A DNA stretch of 64,000 nucleotides from Ulvibacterium marinum (lineage in GTDB: Bacteria > Bacteroidota > Bacteroidia > Flavobacteriales > Flavobacteriaceae), in NCBI RefSeq assembly GCF_003626755.1, contig NZ_RBCJ01000001.1:992001-1056000 (forward strand), in the 5' to 3' direction. The notes beneath the pieces were generated by a model that did no database searches, had not been told where the DNA came from, and was given only the letters and a program-made list of their open reading frames with translations. Each line of letters begins with the position of its first letter. Within the stretch, counting starts at the first letter, position 1. Both the position numbers and the translations under genes were made by a program. Positions 17,210 to 26,034 of the stretch are shown piece by piece.

Positions 17210-18868
17210 ATGAACGACCCTCGTTTTCCCGAATTGACCCAACGTCAGATTAATATTTTAAAAGAATACGGTACTATTGAATCCTATGACAAGGACACAC
17301 GTGTGTTCTCCTTGGGCGATTTGCAATATGACTTTTTTGCAGTTTTGGATGGAACGGTTTCCATTGAAGATCCCTATAATGATAATTACGTTATCGTTGC
17401 CCATGGTAAAAATGAGTTTTCGGGCGATAGCGGAATGCTCTCCAACAGGGCGGCACAGTTTCACGCCGTCGCAAAATCCGGGACAACCTTATTGCGTATT
17501 AGACCTCAACACCTTAGGGAGGCCATTGCCAAGCATAGTGATATTAGCGATGTACTGCTTAATGCTTTCCTGGAAAGGCAGAATACGGTACTCAATGAAT
17601 TTACAGGCGGTATGAAACTCATAGGTTCCGGTAATTCCAAACATACCTATGCCTTACGGGATTTTATGGAAAAAAACCATATCTGGCATAATTTCTTGGA
17701 CGTTGACGTATCCGAGGAAGCAAGGGAATTGCTGCAAAACTTTAATCTTTCTGAAAAAGACCTTCCTTTGTTTATTGCGAGTGATGGTGCCATTTGTCAG
17801 AAAACATCCTTGGATCAACTGGCTCGTTATGCCGGAGTTCTCATGGATTTTGAGGATAAGGTTTTTGACTTGCTGGTAATCGGGGCAGGACCTGCCGGGT
17901 TGGCGGCAAGCGTATATGCTGCCTCAGAAGGGCTTAGTGTTGTTACCATAGACAGTAATGCTCCCGGTGGACAAGCGGGGAAAAGCTCCAAAATAGAAAA
18001 CTATCTCGGTTTTCCAACGGGTATTTCAGGAAATGACCTGGCCAATAAGGCCTATGTTCAGGCACAGAAATTTGGCTGTAATATTTCTATTCCACATAAG
18101 GCGGAAAGGATTGAGCATACCGGGGAACATTTTATCCTTTACGCTACCAATGGTAAAGCCATAAAGACAAAGGCCATTATGGCTGCTACTGGAGCCAATT
18201 ATACGCAACTGCCTATTGAAAACATTGAAAAGTATGAAGGCAGTGGTGTTTATTATTCTGCAACAGGAATGAATATTTCCGCTTGTAAGGATGAATTGGT
18301 AGGCGTTGTAGGGGGCGGTAATTCCGCGGGCCAGGCGGCACTTTTTTTGGCCGAGCATGCCAAGGAAGTACATGTAATCTTAAGGGGAGGCGATTTGGGA
18401 GCAAAAATGAGCGACTATCTGGTTCAGCGAATCGAAGCGGCCCCTAATATTCATGTGCAATTGAATACCCAGGTCAAGGAACTCCATGGGGAGCACTATT
18501 TGGAATCGCTGGTTTTAGAAACGAAAGATGGCGAAAGAATCAAAAAGAATATTACTAATCTCTTTACCTTTATTGGTGCCAGGCCTTGTACGGATTGGCT
18601 AAAAGGACTTGTGGCAACCGATGAAAGAGGATTTATCTGCACCGGTCCCGGAATTGCGGAAAAGGATTTATATCGATGTGATATTTTCAGAAAACGAAAA
18701 CCACAGTCCCTGGAAACGAGTATTCCAGGTTTCTTTGCTGTGGGTGATGTGCGCAAAGGTTCTGTAAAACGGGTAGCTTCAGCAGTGGGAGAAGGCTCCA
18801 TGGCCGTAAGCCAGGTTCATCAGTTTTTGGTAGAATCGAATAATGCTAGGGAGTCCGTTGAGGCGTAG
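17210..18868 (+). CDS. Cyclic-nucleotide-domain / thioredoxin-reductase-like flavoprotein
   Basis: Three parts can be read in this 552-residue protein. Residues about 15-130 are a cyclic-nucleotide-binding-type beta roll. About 138-215 resemble a glutaredoxin-like fold (HTYALRDFMEKN, then DLPLFIASDG) without a CxxC pair. From about 220 comes a thioredoxin-reductase-like module with FAD motif VIGAGPAGLAASVYAA and NADPH motif VGVVGGGNSAGQAA. The place where thioredoxin reductase carries its redox disulfide CxxC reads SATG (residues 350-353), so thioredoxin cannot be reduced by the usual route. It is cotranscribed with the UBP zinc finger. Function is unknown; an electron-transfer or sensing role is possible. 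Confidence 0.9.
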   Translation: MNDPRFPELTQRQINILKEYGTIESYDKDTRVFSLGDLQYDFFAVLDGTVSIEDPYNDNYVIVAHGKNEFSGDSGMLSNRAAQFHAVAKSGTTLLRIRPQHLREAIAKHSDISDVLLNAFLERQNTVLNEFTGGMKLIGSGNSKHTYALRDFMEKNHIWHNFLDVDVSEEARELLQNFNLSEKDLPLFIASDGAICQKTSLDQLARYAGVLMDFEDKVFDLLVIGAGPAGLAASVYAASEGLSVVTIDSNAPGGQAGKSSKIENYLGFPTGISGNDLANKAYVQAQKFGCNISIPHKAERIEHTGEHFILYATNGKAIKTKAIMAATGANYTQLPIENIEKYEGSGVYYSATGMNISACKDELVGVVGGGNSAGQAALFLAEHAKEVHVILRGGDLGAKMSDYLVQRIEAAPNIHVQLNTQVKELHGEHYLESLVLETKDGERIKKNITNLFTFIGARPCTDWLKGLVATDERGFICTGPGIAEKDLYRCDIFRKRKPQSLETSIPGFFAVGDVRKGSVKRVASAVGEGSMAVSQVHQFLVESNNARESVEA

Positions 18869-18871
18869 AAT

Positions 18872-19846
18872 TTATTTCGGATAGGTTTCCAAAACCTTAA
18901 TTTGTTCCTCGATTGCCGATTTAAATTCCAATTTTAAGGCGTCTACCAATTCCGATACTGGTGGCGAGTTGTTTACGGTGGCAGCACCTTGTCCAGCGGA
19001 CCATATGGTTTTCCAGGCCTTTGCCTCTGTATCCAATTCCTTTCCGAAATCTATTTTAGTATCCTTTTTTAGATCGGCATCGCTTAAACCGGCGGCCTTT
19101 AAACTAGCTCCCAAAAAATTAGCGTGTACTCCGGAAATGGCTGCGGTATAGACCACATCACTGGCCCCCGCTTCAATGATCATTTTTCGATACGCTTCCG
19201 GGGCCTCACTTTCTTGGGTATTAATAAACCGGGTACCCATATAGGCCAAGTCCGCTCCCATTTGTAGGGCAGAAGCAATATCCCTTCCGCTACTAATGCA
19301 GCCAGAGAGAATAATAGTCCCGTGATAAAATGCCTTTATTTCGGCCACTAGCGTCATGGGGTTTATAGTGCCCGCATGCCCTCCGGCACCCGCCGCTACC
19401 AATATGAGCCCGTCAACACCAGCTTGTGCGGCCTTTTCCCCATGTCTTTTTTTAATGATATCATGGAACACCAGCCCGCCGTAACTATGCACGGCATCCA
19501 CAACTTGACTAACGGCCCCCAATGACGTAATGATCAAAGGGACCTTATGCTTCACACAGAGTTTTAGATCGGCCTCCAATCTGGGATTGGTAGGGTGTAC
19601 AATAAGATTCACTCCAAAAGGGGCAGGTTTCTTGCCTGTTTCTTTTTCGAACTTTTGGAGTTCCGATTTTATTTCCAATAGCCATTCCTCGAAGCCTTCG
19701 CTGGTACGTTGGTTGAGCGCAGGAAAAGTGCCAACAATACCATTTTTGCAGCACTCAATGACCAGTTTAGGTCCTGAGATTAAGAACATTGGGGCTGCTA
19801 TGGCAGGAAGGGAAAGGCTATGGACAAAATCAGGTTTTAACGACAT
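18872..19846 (-). CDS. Nitronate monooxygenase family flavoprotein
   Basis: The 324-residue product has the 2-nitropropane dioxygenase / nitronate monooxygenase TIM-barrel fold: LPAIAAPMFLISGPKLVIE at the start, then ITSLGAVSQVVDAVHSYG, the FMN-phosphate loop VAAGAGGHAG, and GADLAYMGTRFINTQE. These enzymes oxidise alkyl nitronates such as propionate-3-nitronate using FMN and oxygen. It is convergent with the flavoprotein gene, three bases apart at the stop codons. Related family members (FabK-like) have other roles, but the motif set favours NMO. Confidence 0.9.
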   Translation of the reverse strand: MSLKPDFVHSLSLPAIAAPMFLISGPKLVIECCKNGIVGTFPALNQRTSEGFEEWLLEIKSELQKFEKETGKKPAPFGVNLIVHPTNPRLEADLKLCVKHKVPLIITSLGAVSQVVDAVHSYGGLVFHDIIKKRHGEKAAQAGVDGLILVAAGAGGHAGTINPMTLVAEIKAFYHGTIILSGCISSGRDIASALQMGADLAYMGTRFINTQESEAPEAYRKMIIEAGASDVVYTAAISGVHANFLGASLKAAGLSDADLKKDTKIDFGKELDTEAKAWKTIWSAGQGAATVNNSPPVSELVDALKLEFKSAIEEQIKVLETYPK

Positions 19847-19995
19847 GAGGCAAGAGTTTTAGCTATGCCCTTAAAGCTACGCTCAATTCCGCTCATATGC
19901 AAAGGAGGCCTAAGAAACTCATAAAGTTGTGTAAAAAGCAGAAGGTGTTCCCATGTATGTGATTAAATTTAGAGGGCACCCAAGAATTTCAGAAA

Positions 19996-21084
19996 ATGCA
20001 AAAGAGAAGGGAATTTCTAAAAAAATCAGGGTTATTTCTCGGAGGAGTCGGGATATTACCGCAATACGCCTTTACGCTAAATCGCACAAAGGAAAAACTG
20101 GGGGTATGTCTAGTAGGCCTTGGAAATTATAGTACAACGATACTGGCCCCGGCCTTACAACTTACCGAGCATTGCCAACTCACGGGGATTGTTACAGGGA
20201 GTCCCGAAAAAGTTCCGGTCTGGCAGGAGCGCTATGATATCCCCGATAAGAATGTGTACAATTATCAAAACATGGACGGCATTGCTGATAATCCGGATAT
20301 TGACGTTATCTATATTGTTCTACCTACTGGGCTACATGCCGAATATGCGATAAAAGCTGCTAACACGGGAAAGCACGTCTGGTGCGAAAAACCTATGGCC
20401 AAGACGGCATCGGAATGTCAATCGATTATGGATGCCTGTGCCAAGAATAAGGTAAAGCTATCAATTGGGTATCGCATGCAGCACGAACCCAATACACAAC
20501 AACTCATACAATGGGCCAAAACCAAACCATTCGGAAATATTGAAAAAGTAAAGGCTGAAGTAGGATTCAATATTGTTAATCCCCCAAATAATTGGCGTAT
20601 GGATGCCGAGTTGGGAGGGGGCCTACTCTATGATGTTGGTGTCTATGTGATAAATGCCATGCGCTATACCACGGGACTAGAACCTATTTCCGTAAATGGA
20701 CATCACGAGAATACCCGCCCGGAGGTTTATAAGGAAGTTCCGGAGACGAGTATTTTTGAAATCGATTTTCCGTCAGGAATCAAGGCCAAAGGGAAGACCA
20801 CGGCTGCCCAAAGTATTAATATTCTTCGGATCGATTGTGAAAAGGGATGGTATGAACTGCAACCTTTTCAATCCTATAGGGGAGTAAAAGGTAAGGCCAG
20901 TAACGGGACGCTTTTGGATACCTATATTGAAAACCAGCAAGCAAAACAGATGGACGACGATGCTCTGGCTATCTTAAACAACACCAACGTACTGGTGCCC
21001 GGAGAGGATGGTATGAAAGATATCATTATTGTGGAGGCCATCAACGAATCAGCCAAAACAGGCAGAACGGTAAAGTTATCTTAA
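19996..21084 (+). CDS. Gfo/Idh/MocA-family oxidoreductase with Tat-type signal
   Basis: The first 25 residues (MQKRREFLKKSGLFLGGVGI) hold a twin-arginine-like signal (KRREFLKKS), so export by Tat with NAD(P) bound is likely. The dinucleotide fold (VCLVGLGNYSTTIL) and the family motif WCEKPMAKT follow. The C-terminal alpha/beta domain contains GGGLLYDVGVYVINAMRY. Such exported oxidoreductases act on sugars or sugar derivatives. The substrate is not evident, and the gene stands alone between convergent and codirectional neighbours. Confidence 0.9.
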   Translation: MQKRREFLKKSGLFLGGVGILPQYAFTLNRTKEKLGVCLVGLGNYSTTILAPALQLTEHCQLTGIVTGSPEKVPVWQERYDIPDKNVYNYQNMDGIADNPDIDVIYIVLPTGLHAEYAIKAANTGKHVWCEKPMAKTASECQSIMDACAKNKVKLSIGYRMQHEPNTQQLIQWAKTKPFGNIEKVKAEVGFNIVNPPNNWRMDAELGGGLLYDVGVYVINAMRYTTGLEPISVNGHHENTRPEVYKEVPETSIFEIDFPSGIKAKGKTTAAQSINILRIDCEKGWYELQPFQSYRGVKGKASNGTLLDTYIENQQAKQMDDDALAILNNTNVLVPGEDGMKDIIIVEAINESAKTGRTVKLS

Positions 21085-21112
21085 TCGGTGTTTTTCTTTT
21101 TCTAAAAGAGCG

Positions 21113-21120
21113 TATTTTTG
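21113..21120 (+). promoter_or_regulatory. Putative -7 box for the thioesterase gene
   Basis: TATTTTTG matches TAnnTTTG exactly and lies 35 bases upstream of the ATG at 21156. No clear -33 element. Confidence 0.4.
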
Positions 21121-21155
21121 AAACTTTTATGCATGCATAACAAAAGGTTGAAAAA

Positions 21156-21629
21156 ATGTACGTAAAGGAATTTGAAGTTCGTTGGAGCGATGTTGATGCC
21201 AATAGGCACTTGGCCAACAGTGCCTATATCAATTTTATGAGCCATACCCGTATGAGTTATCTCTTGGAACTGGGTTTTGACCAAAGGATGATGGCGAAAC
21301 ATCAAATCGGTCCGGTCGTTTTTTATGAGCACATGTATTATTTTAAGGAAGTGTTTCCCGGAAAACCTATACGGGTTTCATTAGAGGTAATGGGTATAAG
21401 CGAGGATGGAAAATTCTTTGAATTCCATCATAATTTTTATGATGCCAAAGGAAGAAATGTGGCCCATTGCGAGATGATGGGAGCATGGATGAGCTTGGAG
21501 ACCCGGAAACTGATCGGTCTTCCCAGGGATTTGCTTCAAGTGTTTAATTCAGCAGAAAAACCAAAGAGCTTTCAAATGCTAACAAAAGAGGATACTCGAA
21601 AATTTGCCAAGGTGCCCAAAGATATTTAA
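21156..21629 (+). CDS. Acyl-CoA thioesterase, 4HBT hot-dog fold
   Basis: The 157 residues match the 4-hydroxybenzoyl-CoA thioesterase subfamily of hot-dog-fold enzymes. The pattern EVRWSDVDANRHLANSAYINFM carries the catalytic-site Asp (in DVDANRHL), followed by the MSYLLELGFDQ helix and VFYEHMYYFKEVFPGKPI. Such cytosolic enzymes hydrolyse aliphatic or aromatic acyl-CoA. It is a single gene with its own -7 box; the substrate is unknown. Confidence 0.9.
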   Translation: MYVKEFEVRWSDVDANRHLANSAYINFMSHTRMSYLLELGFDQRMMAKHQIGPVVFYEHMYYFKEVFPGKPIRVSLEVMGISEDGKFFEFHHNFYDAKGRNVAHCEMMGAWMSLETRKLIGLPRDLLQVFNSAEKPKSFQMLTKEDTRKFAKVPKDI

Positions 21630-21667
21630 TTATTCTTCAGCGCTGATTAAATATTGGAAAAATTCCA

Positions 21668-21675
21668 TATATTTG
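21668..21675 (+). promoter_or_regulatory. Putative -7 box for the DUF763 gene
   Basis: TATATTTG matches TAnnTTTG exactly, 16 bases before the ATG at 21692, which would give a leader of about ten bases. Confidence 0.35.
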
Positions 21676-21691
21676 GCTATATTCCAAAACC

Positions 21692-22909
21692 ATGATGCAG
21701 CGCTCGGGTACGGCAGATTTGGCATTGCATGGAGGAGCCATACCTCCTTGGCTCTTTAGCAGAATGAAACAGCTAACCTTGCCGCTTGTCGAGGCCATTA
21801 TTATCCAAAACGGGAAAGATGATTTTCTAGAGCGGTTGGCGAACCCTTTTTGGTTTCAGAGTTTTGGAACGGTCATTGGAATGGATTGGAACTCCTCCGG
21901 GGTCACCACGGCCGTAATGCGCGCATTGAAACAGGCAATTAATCCCGTTTCAAAGGAATTGGGAATCTATATATGCGGTGGAAAGGGGAAGAAGTCCCTC
22001 CAAACCCCAACAGAACTTCTTGAAGTAGGTTATAAGACCGGACTTGACAGTGACCATTTGGCTCAATGTAGTAAATTAAGTGCCAAGGTAGACAATACGG
22101 CCTTACAGGATGGGTTCAATCTTTACCTGCATAATTTTGTGGTGAACGATACTGGTAAATGGTCTGTAATCCAGCAAGGGATGCACAACTCAAACGACAT
22201 GGCGCGCAGGTATCATTGGCATTCCGGAAATCTGAACTCTTTTGTGGAGGAACCGCATACGGCGGTATGTGGTGAAAATCAGGGTTCTATTCTAAACTTG
22301 GTGCATAAGGAGGCCAAGGCTACCCGAGGTTCCATTATGAATATTTCCAAAGAGCACCCAGATAGGATATTGAAGGAATTGCCACATCTTTTGGTGCCGG
22401 TTTATCATGAAATGAAAGCAAAGGATGTAGACCTAAAACGTTTAGGCAGCATCCTATGGCTGGCCCAAGAGAACGAAACAAAAACGTTTGAGGAGCTTTT
22501 GTTGCTCAAAGGGCTCGGCCCCCGCACCTTGCAATCATTAACCTTGGTAAGCGAGGTTATACACGGAACGCCATGGCGATTTTCAGACCCTGCACGTTTT
22601 GCTTTTGCGCATGGAGGCAAGGATGCCACACCGTTTCCCGTTCCCACCAAAGTATACGATGAAACTATCGCCGGTTTGAAGGATGCCGTCCAACAGGCAA
22701 AAATTGGCAATACGGATAAAATCAAGGCCATTCATAAACTCACGGATTTGGCACAAAAGGCAGAAAAGGGTTTTCATCCGAATGCAAATTTTGATGCTTT
22801 GGTCAGAAAGGAAAAAGAGGAATCCTATAAATATGGGGGAAGAAGCATCTATGGGTTTGCCAAACCAAAAAACAACGGACAGTTGGATTTATTCCACGGT
22901 GACATCTAA
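21692..22909 (+). CDS. DUF763 domain protein
   Basis: The whole 405 residues match the DUF763 family: RSGTADLALHGGAIPPWLF at the start, GTVIGMDWNSSGVTT, KGKKSLQTPTEL, RYHWHSG and LEELLLLKGLGPRTLQSLTLVSE (a helix-hairpin-helix-like piece at about residue 270), and a later ARFAFAHGGKD. The family occurs in archaea and scattered bacteria and has no proven function. The helix-hairpin-helix-like LLLKGLGPRTLQSL suggests nucleic-acid contact, an inference only. It is a single gene. Confidence 0.9.
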   Translation: MMQRSGTADLALHGGAIPPWLFSRMKQLTLPLVEAIIIQNGKDDFLERLANPFWFQSFGTVIGMDWNSSGVTTAVMRALKQAINPVSKELGIYICGGKGKKSLQTPTELLEVGYKTGLDSDHLAQCSKLSAKVDNTALQDGFNLYLHNFVVNDTGKWSVIQQGMHNSNDMARRYHWHSGNLNSFVEEPHTAVCGENQGSILNLVHKEAKATRGSIMNISKEHPDRILKELPHLLVPVYHEMKAKDVDLKRLGSILWLAQENETKTFEELLLLKGLGPRTLQSLTLVSEVIHGTPWRFSDPARFAFAHGGKDATPFPVPTKVYDETIAGLKDAVQQAKIGNTDKIKAIHKLTDLAQKAEKGFHPNANFDALVRKEKEESYKYGGRSIYGFAKPKNNGQLDLFHGDI

Positions 22910-22974
22910 AAATAAACTGCTTTTGGCCTATTTGTGCTTCCATGTAAAATGTGATTTTATAGAAATAGTAATTG

Positions 22975-23001
22975 AAATTTTGTATACCGTATACAAAATT
23001 T
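22975..23001. promoter_or_regulatory. Perfect 27-bp palindrome, probable GntR operator
   Basis: AAATTTTGTATAC (22975-22987), one central C, then GTATACAAAATTT (22989-23001): two perfect 13-base arms. It sits just before the GntR gene and covers the -33 TTG of its putative promoter, the usual place for an autorepressor site. That GntR binds it is inferred. Confidence 0.8.
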
Positions 23002-23011
23002 AGTATTTTTG
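22980..23011 (+). promoter_or_regulatory. Putative promoter of the GntR operon
   Basis: TTG at 22980-22982, a 21-base spacer, then TATTTTTG at 23004-23011 form a good Bacteroidetes promoter. The expected start of transcription (5-7 bases after the -7 box) falls on or next to the ATG at 23016, so the message may be leaderless. Confidence 0.65.
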
Positions 23012-23015
23012 AAAC

Positions 23016-23654
23016 ATGCGTATTACTGCGGATGAATTGAGCAAACAGGCCTACAAGAAGGTCAAAAAGATGATTGTCTCCAAAAAACTGTTGCCGGGTC
23101 AAAAAATAGTCCAGGAGCAGTTGGCGGATAAATTGGGCATCAGTAGAACTCCTTTGCGTTCTGCCTTACAGATGCTTGAAGCCGAATCATTGATCAAATC
23201 CATTCCGCGAAGAGGGGTCATCGTCAGAGAATTTAGCAATGCTGAAATTATTGAAATCTATGATTGTCGCATAGCCTTGGAAAGCACGGCAACCAGACTG
23301 TTTACGCATAGGGCCGCCCAACCTGAAATAGACCGGTTACGAAGTTTGTTGTTACCCTTCGAGAAAGGGGAAATCAATGCCCAAGCCTATCAAAAGGCAG
23401 ATAGTGAATTCCATAATTCCCTAATAAAAAACTCTGGAAATGATTTTTTATACAACCTGTTCCAGAAGGGGAATCTCTTGGTTTGTATTGACATGATCGG
23501 CTTGGTGCGCCCGCCTCAGGAGACCTTGGAAGAGCATTTGGATATTGTTTCGGCCATCCGCTACCGCGATGCCGACCTGGCCGAAAATCTGATAAAAGAC
23601 CACCTGGAAAAATCAAAGCAACTTATTCTTAAAAAACTGGAAAATGGGAAATAG
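23016..23654 (+). CDS. GntR-family regulator, FadR/FCD subfamily
   Basis: The N-terminal winged helix (KVKKMIVSKKLLPGQKIVQE, then DKLGISRTPLRSALQMLE) is of GntR type. The C-terminal FCD domain (about residues 80-205) carries the metal-site residues: Asp in EIYDCRIALE, His in SEFHNSL, His in EEHLDIV and His in KDHLEKS. FCD domains bind small organic acids or sugar acids. It is first in the operon and overlaps the MFS gene by 11 bases. The palindrome upstream is its likely operator. Confidence 0.95.
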   Translation: MRITADELSKQAYKKVKKMIVSKKLLPGQKIVQEQLADKLGISRTPLRSALQMLEAESLIKSIPRRGVIVREFSNAEIIEIYDCRIALESTATRLFTHRAAQPEIDRLRSLLLPFEKGEINAQAYQKADSEFHNSLIKNSGNDFLYNLFQKGNLLVCIDMIGLVRPPQETLEEHLDIVSAIRYRDADLAENLIKDHLEKSKQLILKKLENGK

Positions 23655-24927
23655 AACGCTGTTTCCTACCCGGTATAAAATGGTTTTCGGTACTTTTCTG
23701 TTGGCCATGATTGTGTTGTTCGACCGTATATTGCTCTCCGTGGCCAAGGACCCGGTAGCCGAATCCCTTCAATTGAGCGACAAACAAATGGGGTGGGCCA
23801 TGAGTATTTTTGCGCTGGGGTATGCCTTGTTTCAGACCCCGGCAGGATTGTTCGCGGATAAGTATGGTCCTAGAAAAATATTGACCGCAGTAGTGGCCTT
23901 ATGGTCGATTTTTACGGCCTTGACCGGGGCTGTCTGGAACTACCTTACCTTATTGATCGTTCGTTTCCTTTTTGGAGCAGGTGAAGCTGGGGCCTTTCCC
24001 GGTATGGCCCGTGCCATTTATAGTTGGATTCCCCTATCGGAGCGTGGAATCGTAAATGGCATTAATTTTTCAGGAGGACGTATTGGGGCCGCTTTTGCCT
24101 TGCCTATGGTGGCCTGGTTGATGGATTTGGTCGGATGGCGCTTAACCTTTGTATTGTTGGGTGCCATTGGTATTTTGTGGGGCATCGTATGGTACCTTTG
24201 GTTTAGGGATAACCCGGAAGATCACAAGGGGATGTCCGCTTCCGAAGTAAGCTATATTCGTGCGCATACAAATAGGAATACTGCAGAAGAGGAGAAGGTT
24301 ACAATTGATTTTGGAAAGCTGTTCCGCTCCAAAACCATGTGGCAGTTAATGGGACAGTATTTTGCAAGTAATTTTACTTTCTTTTTCTGTCTAACATGGT
24401 TGTTTCCACACATAAAGGCAAAATATGGATTGGATGCGCTGGAAGCGGGATTCTACGCCTCAGCACCCCTGATTTTTGGAGCCCTTGGAAATTGGTTTTC
24501 CGGATTTTTGGTAGACTTTATCTACAAAAAAAAACGCTGGGCCCTATCTCGAAAGGTTCCGGCTATCATTGGGTTCTTATTGGCATCCATAGGTATAGTT
24601 GCCAGTGTGTATATGGATGAGGTTACACCGGCCATAATACTCATTTCTATTGCAGTTTTTGGTGCGGATATGACCTTAAGTCCCTCCTGGTCAGCTTGTG
24701 TAGACGTTGGAAAACAATTCTCGGGAGCGGTAAGCGGTACTATGAATATGGCGGGAAATATCGGGTCGTTTTTAACCGCTTTGGCATTCCCCTATCTATT
24801 GGAACTAACAGGTTCCGAAGTCCCTTTTTTCTATCTAGCTGCCGGGCTCAACCTGTTGGCGATAGTTTTGTGGATGAAGGTAAAACCACAACGGCCATTA
24901 CAAATAACTGCCACTTCAAATTCTTAA
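23644..24927 (+). CDS. MFS transporter, anion:cation symporter-like
   Basis: The 427-residue protein has 12 predicted membrane helices. The between-helix motif GLFADKYGPRKILTAVVALWS (after TM2) and the overall look (FLFGAGEAGAFPGMARAIYSWIP) match the anion:cation symporter branch of the major facilitator family, which imports hexuronates, galactonate or glucarate. It overlaps the GntR gene by 11 bases. Its imported substrate is probably handled by the cupin and TIM-barrel genes downstream. Confidence 0.93.
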   Translation: MGNRTLFPTRYKMVFGTFLLAMIVLFDRILLSVAKDPVAESLQLSDKQMGWAMSIFALGYALFQTPAGLFADKYGPRKILTAVVALWSIFTALTGAVWNYLTLLIVRFLFGAGEAGAFPGMARAIYSWIPLSERGIVNGINFSGGRIGAAFALPMVAWLMDLVGWRLTFVLLGAIGILWGIVWYLWFRDNPEDHKGMSASEVSYIRAHTNRNTAEEEKVTIDFGKLFRSKTMWQLMGQYFASNFTFFFCLTWLFPHIKAKYGLDALEAGFYASAPLIFGALGNWFSGFLVDFIYKKKRWALSRKVPAIIGFLLASIGIVASVYMDEVTPAIILISIAVFGADMTLSPSWSACVDVGKQFSGAVSGTMNMAGNIGSFLTALAFPYLLELTGSEVPFFYLAAGLNLLAIVLWMKVKPQRPLQITATSNS

Positions 24928-24984
24928 TAAAATTTGGATATTAATTGCGTGCCAAGAAAATATAAGGAGGTCTAATAAACTAAA

Positions 24985-25401
24985 GTGAAACAAAAAATCG
25001 CACATATTGCCTTGGTCGTCAAGGACTATGATGAAGCCATAGCGTTTTACACCAAAAAACTGGATTTCATCCTTCTCGAGGATACTATCCTAAGTGAAGA
25101 GAAAAGATGGGTTTTGGTCGCTCCGCCCGGTGCAAAGGAGAGCTGCCTTTTATTGGCCAAAGCGGCAAATGAGGAACAAAGGAAAAGTATCGGGAACCAA
25201 GCTGGAGGCAGGGTTTTTCTTTTTCTGTTTACGGATGACTTTTGGAGAGACTATAACAAAATGGTGGACCGGAATATAAAATTCCTTAGACCACCTAAGG
25301 AGGAAGAGTATGGTACAGTGGCCGTATTTGAAGATTTGTATGGAAACCAATGGGATTTATTGGGGCCGAGTAAAATTAATAAAGGGTTGCTATCCAAGTA
25401 A
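24985..25401 (+). CDS. VOC (glyoxalase) family protein of the GntR operon
   Basis: The 138 residues show IAHIALVVKDYDEAIAFYTKKLDF and the C-terminal VFEDLYGNQWDLLGP of a single-domain VOC protein. I used the GTG at 24985 as start; an AGGAGG lies 14 bases before it, rather far. The second-half ligand pattern is intact (E in VAVFEDL). It sits between the MFS and cupin genes with the same orientation, so a role in the same pathway is likely; many VOC proteins are lactoylglutathione lyase-like or isomerase-like, and the exact role is unknown. Confidence 0.85.
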   Translation: MKQKIAHIALVVKDYDEAIAFYTKKLDFILLEDTILSEEKRWVLVAPPGAKESCLLLAKAANEEQRKSIGNQAGGRVFLFLFTDDFWRDYNKMVDRNIKFLRPPKEEEYGTVAVFEDLYGNQWDLLGPSKINKGLLSK

Positions 25402-25414
25402 AAGCTGAATATCA

Positions 25415-25957
25415 ATGATTACAAGAAAAGATTTTGAGGATGTGTGCCAAAAGTCCCTGGAGATGATTCAGGCAGCCGGGATATACTTAACGGAAACGGA
25501 TAAAATGAATATCACTGCTGCAGATTTTGGCCTAAACCAAATTAAGACAGAAGGCGTACAAATCCTTACCCTTTTTGATACGGATCGAATGGCAGCAAAG
25601 ATTCTAGTGTTGCTTCCTTACCAGACAGAACCCGAACATTGGCATCCACCCGTAGGCAATGACCCTGGTAAAGAAGAGGTTATTCGTGGTATTTGGGGAG
25701 ACCTTACCTTTTACATTCCCGGGGAAGACAATATGAAGGAAGGTTTCATTGTGGAGGGAAAGGAAAAATGCTACACCATGCGCCATGAGATAGCCATTGG
25801 CCCAGGGGATCAATTAATATTGCCCCCCGGGACCAAACATTGGTTTCAGGCAGGAAAACGAGGGGCGGTTATGTACTCGTTTTCAACAAAGGTAACTGAC
25901 CTTCTAGATCAGTTTACCGACCCTAATATTATTAGAGAAACGAAAATAGAGGAATAG
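25415..25957 (+). CDS. Cupin resembling D-lyxose/D-mannose isomerases
   Basis: The 180-residue protein is a cupin. The metal site is visible as EHWHPPVGNDPGKEE (HxH and Glu), with the second half ending LPPGTKHWF (last His). The long insert between the halves and the HPPVGNDPGKEEVIRG motif resemble the D-lyxose isomerase family, which interconverts aldoses and ketoses. The gene is 14 bases after the VOC gene, in the GntR operon. Isomerase activity is inferred from family likeness; other cupin enzymes are possible. Confidence 0.75.
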   Translation: MITRKDFEDVCQKSLEMIQAAGIYLTETDKMNITAADFGLNQIKTEGVQILTLFDTDRMAAKILVLLPYQTEPEHWHPPVGNDPGKEEVIRGIWGDLTFYIPGEDNMKEGFIVEGKEKCYTMRHEIAIGPGDQLILPPGTKHWFQAGKRGAVMYSFSTKVTDLLDQFTDPNIIRETKIEE

Positions 25958-26034
25958 TAAACTATATATTTAAACTGCGCTCTCCCTGAATATCATAATT
26001 GCTCAAACGGGGAAGCATTTATAAAACAACACAA

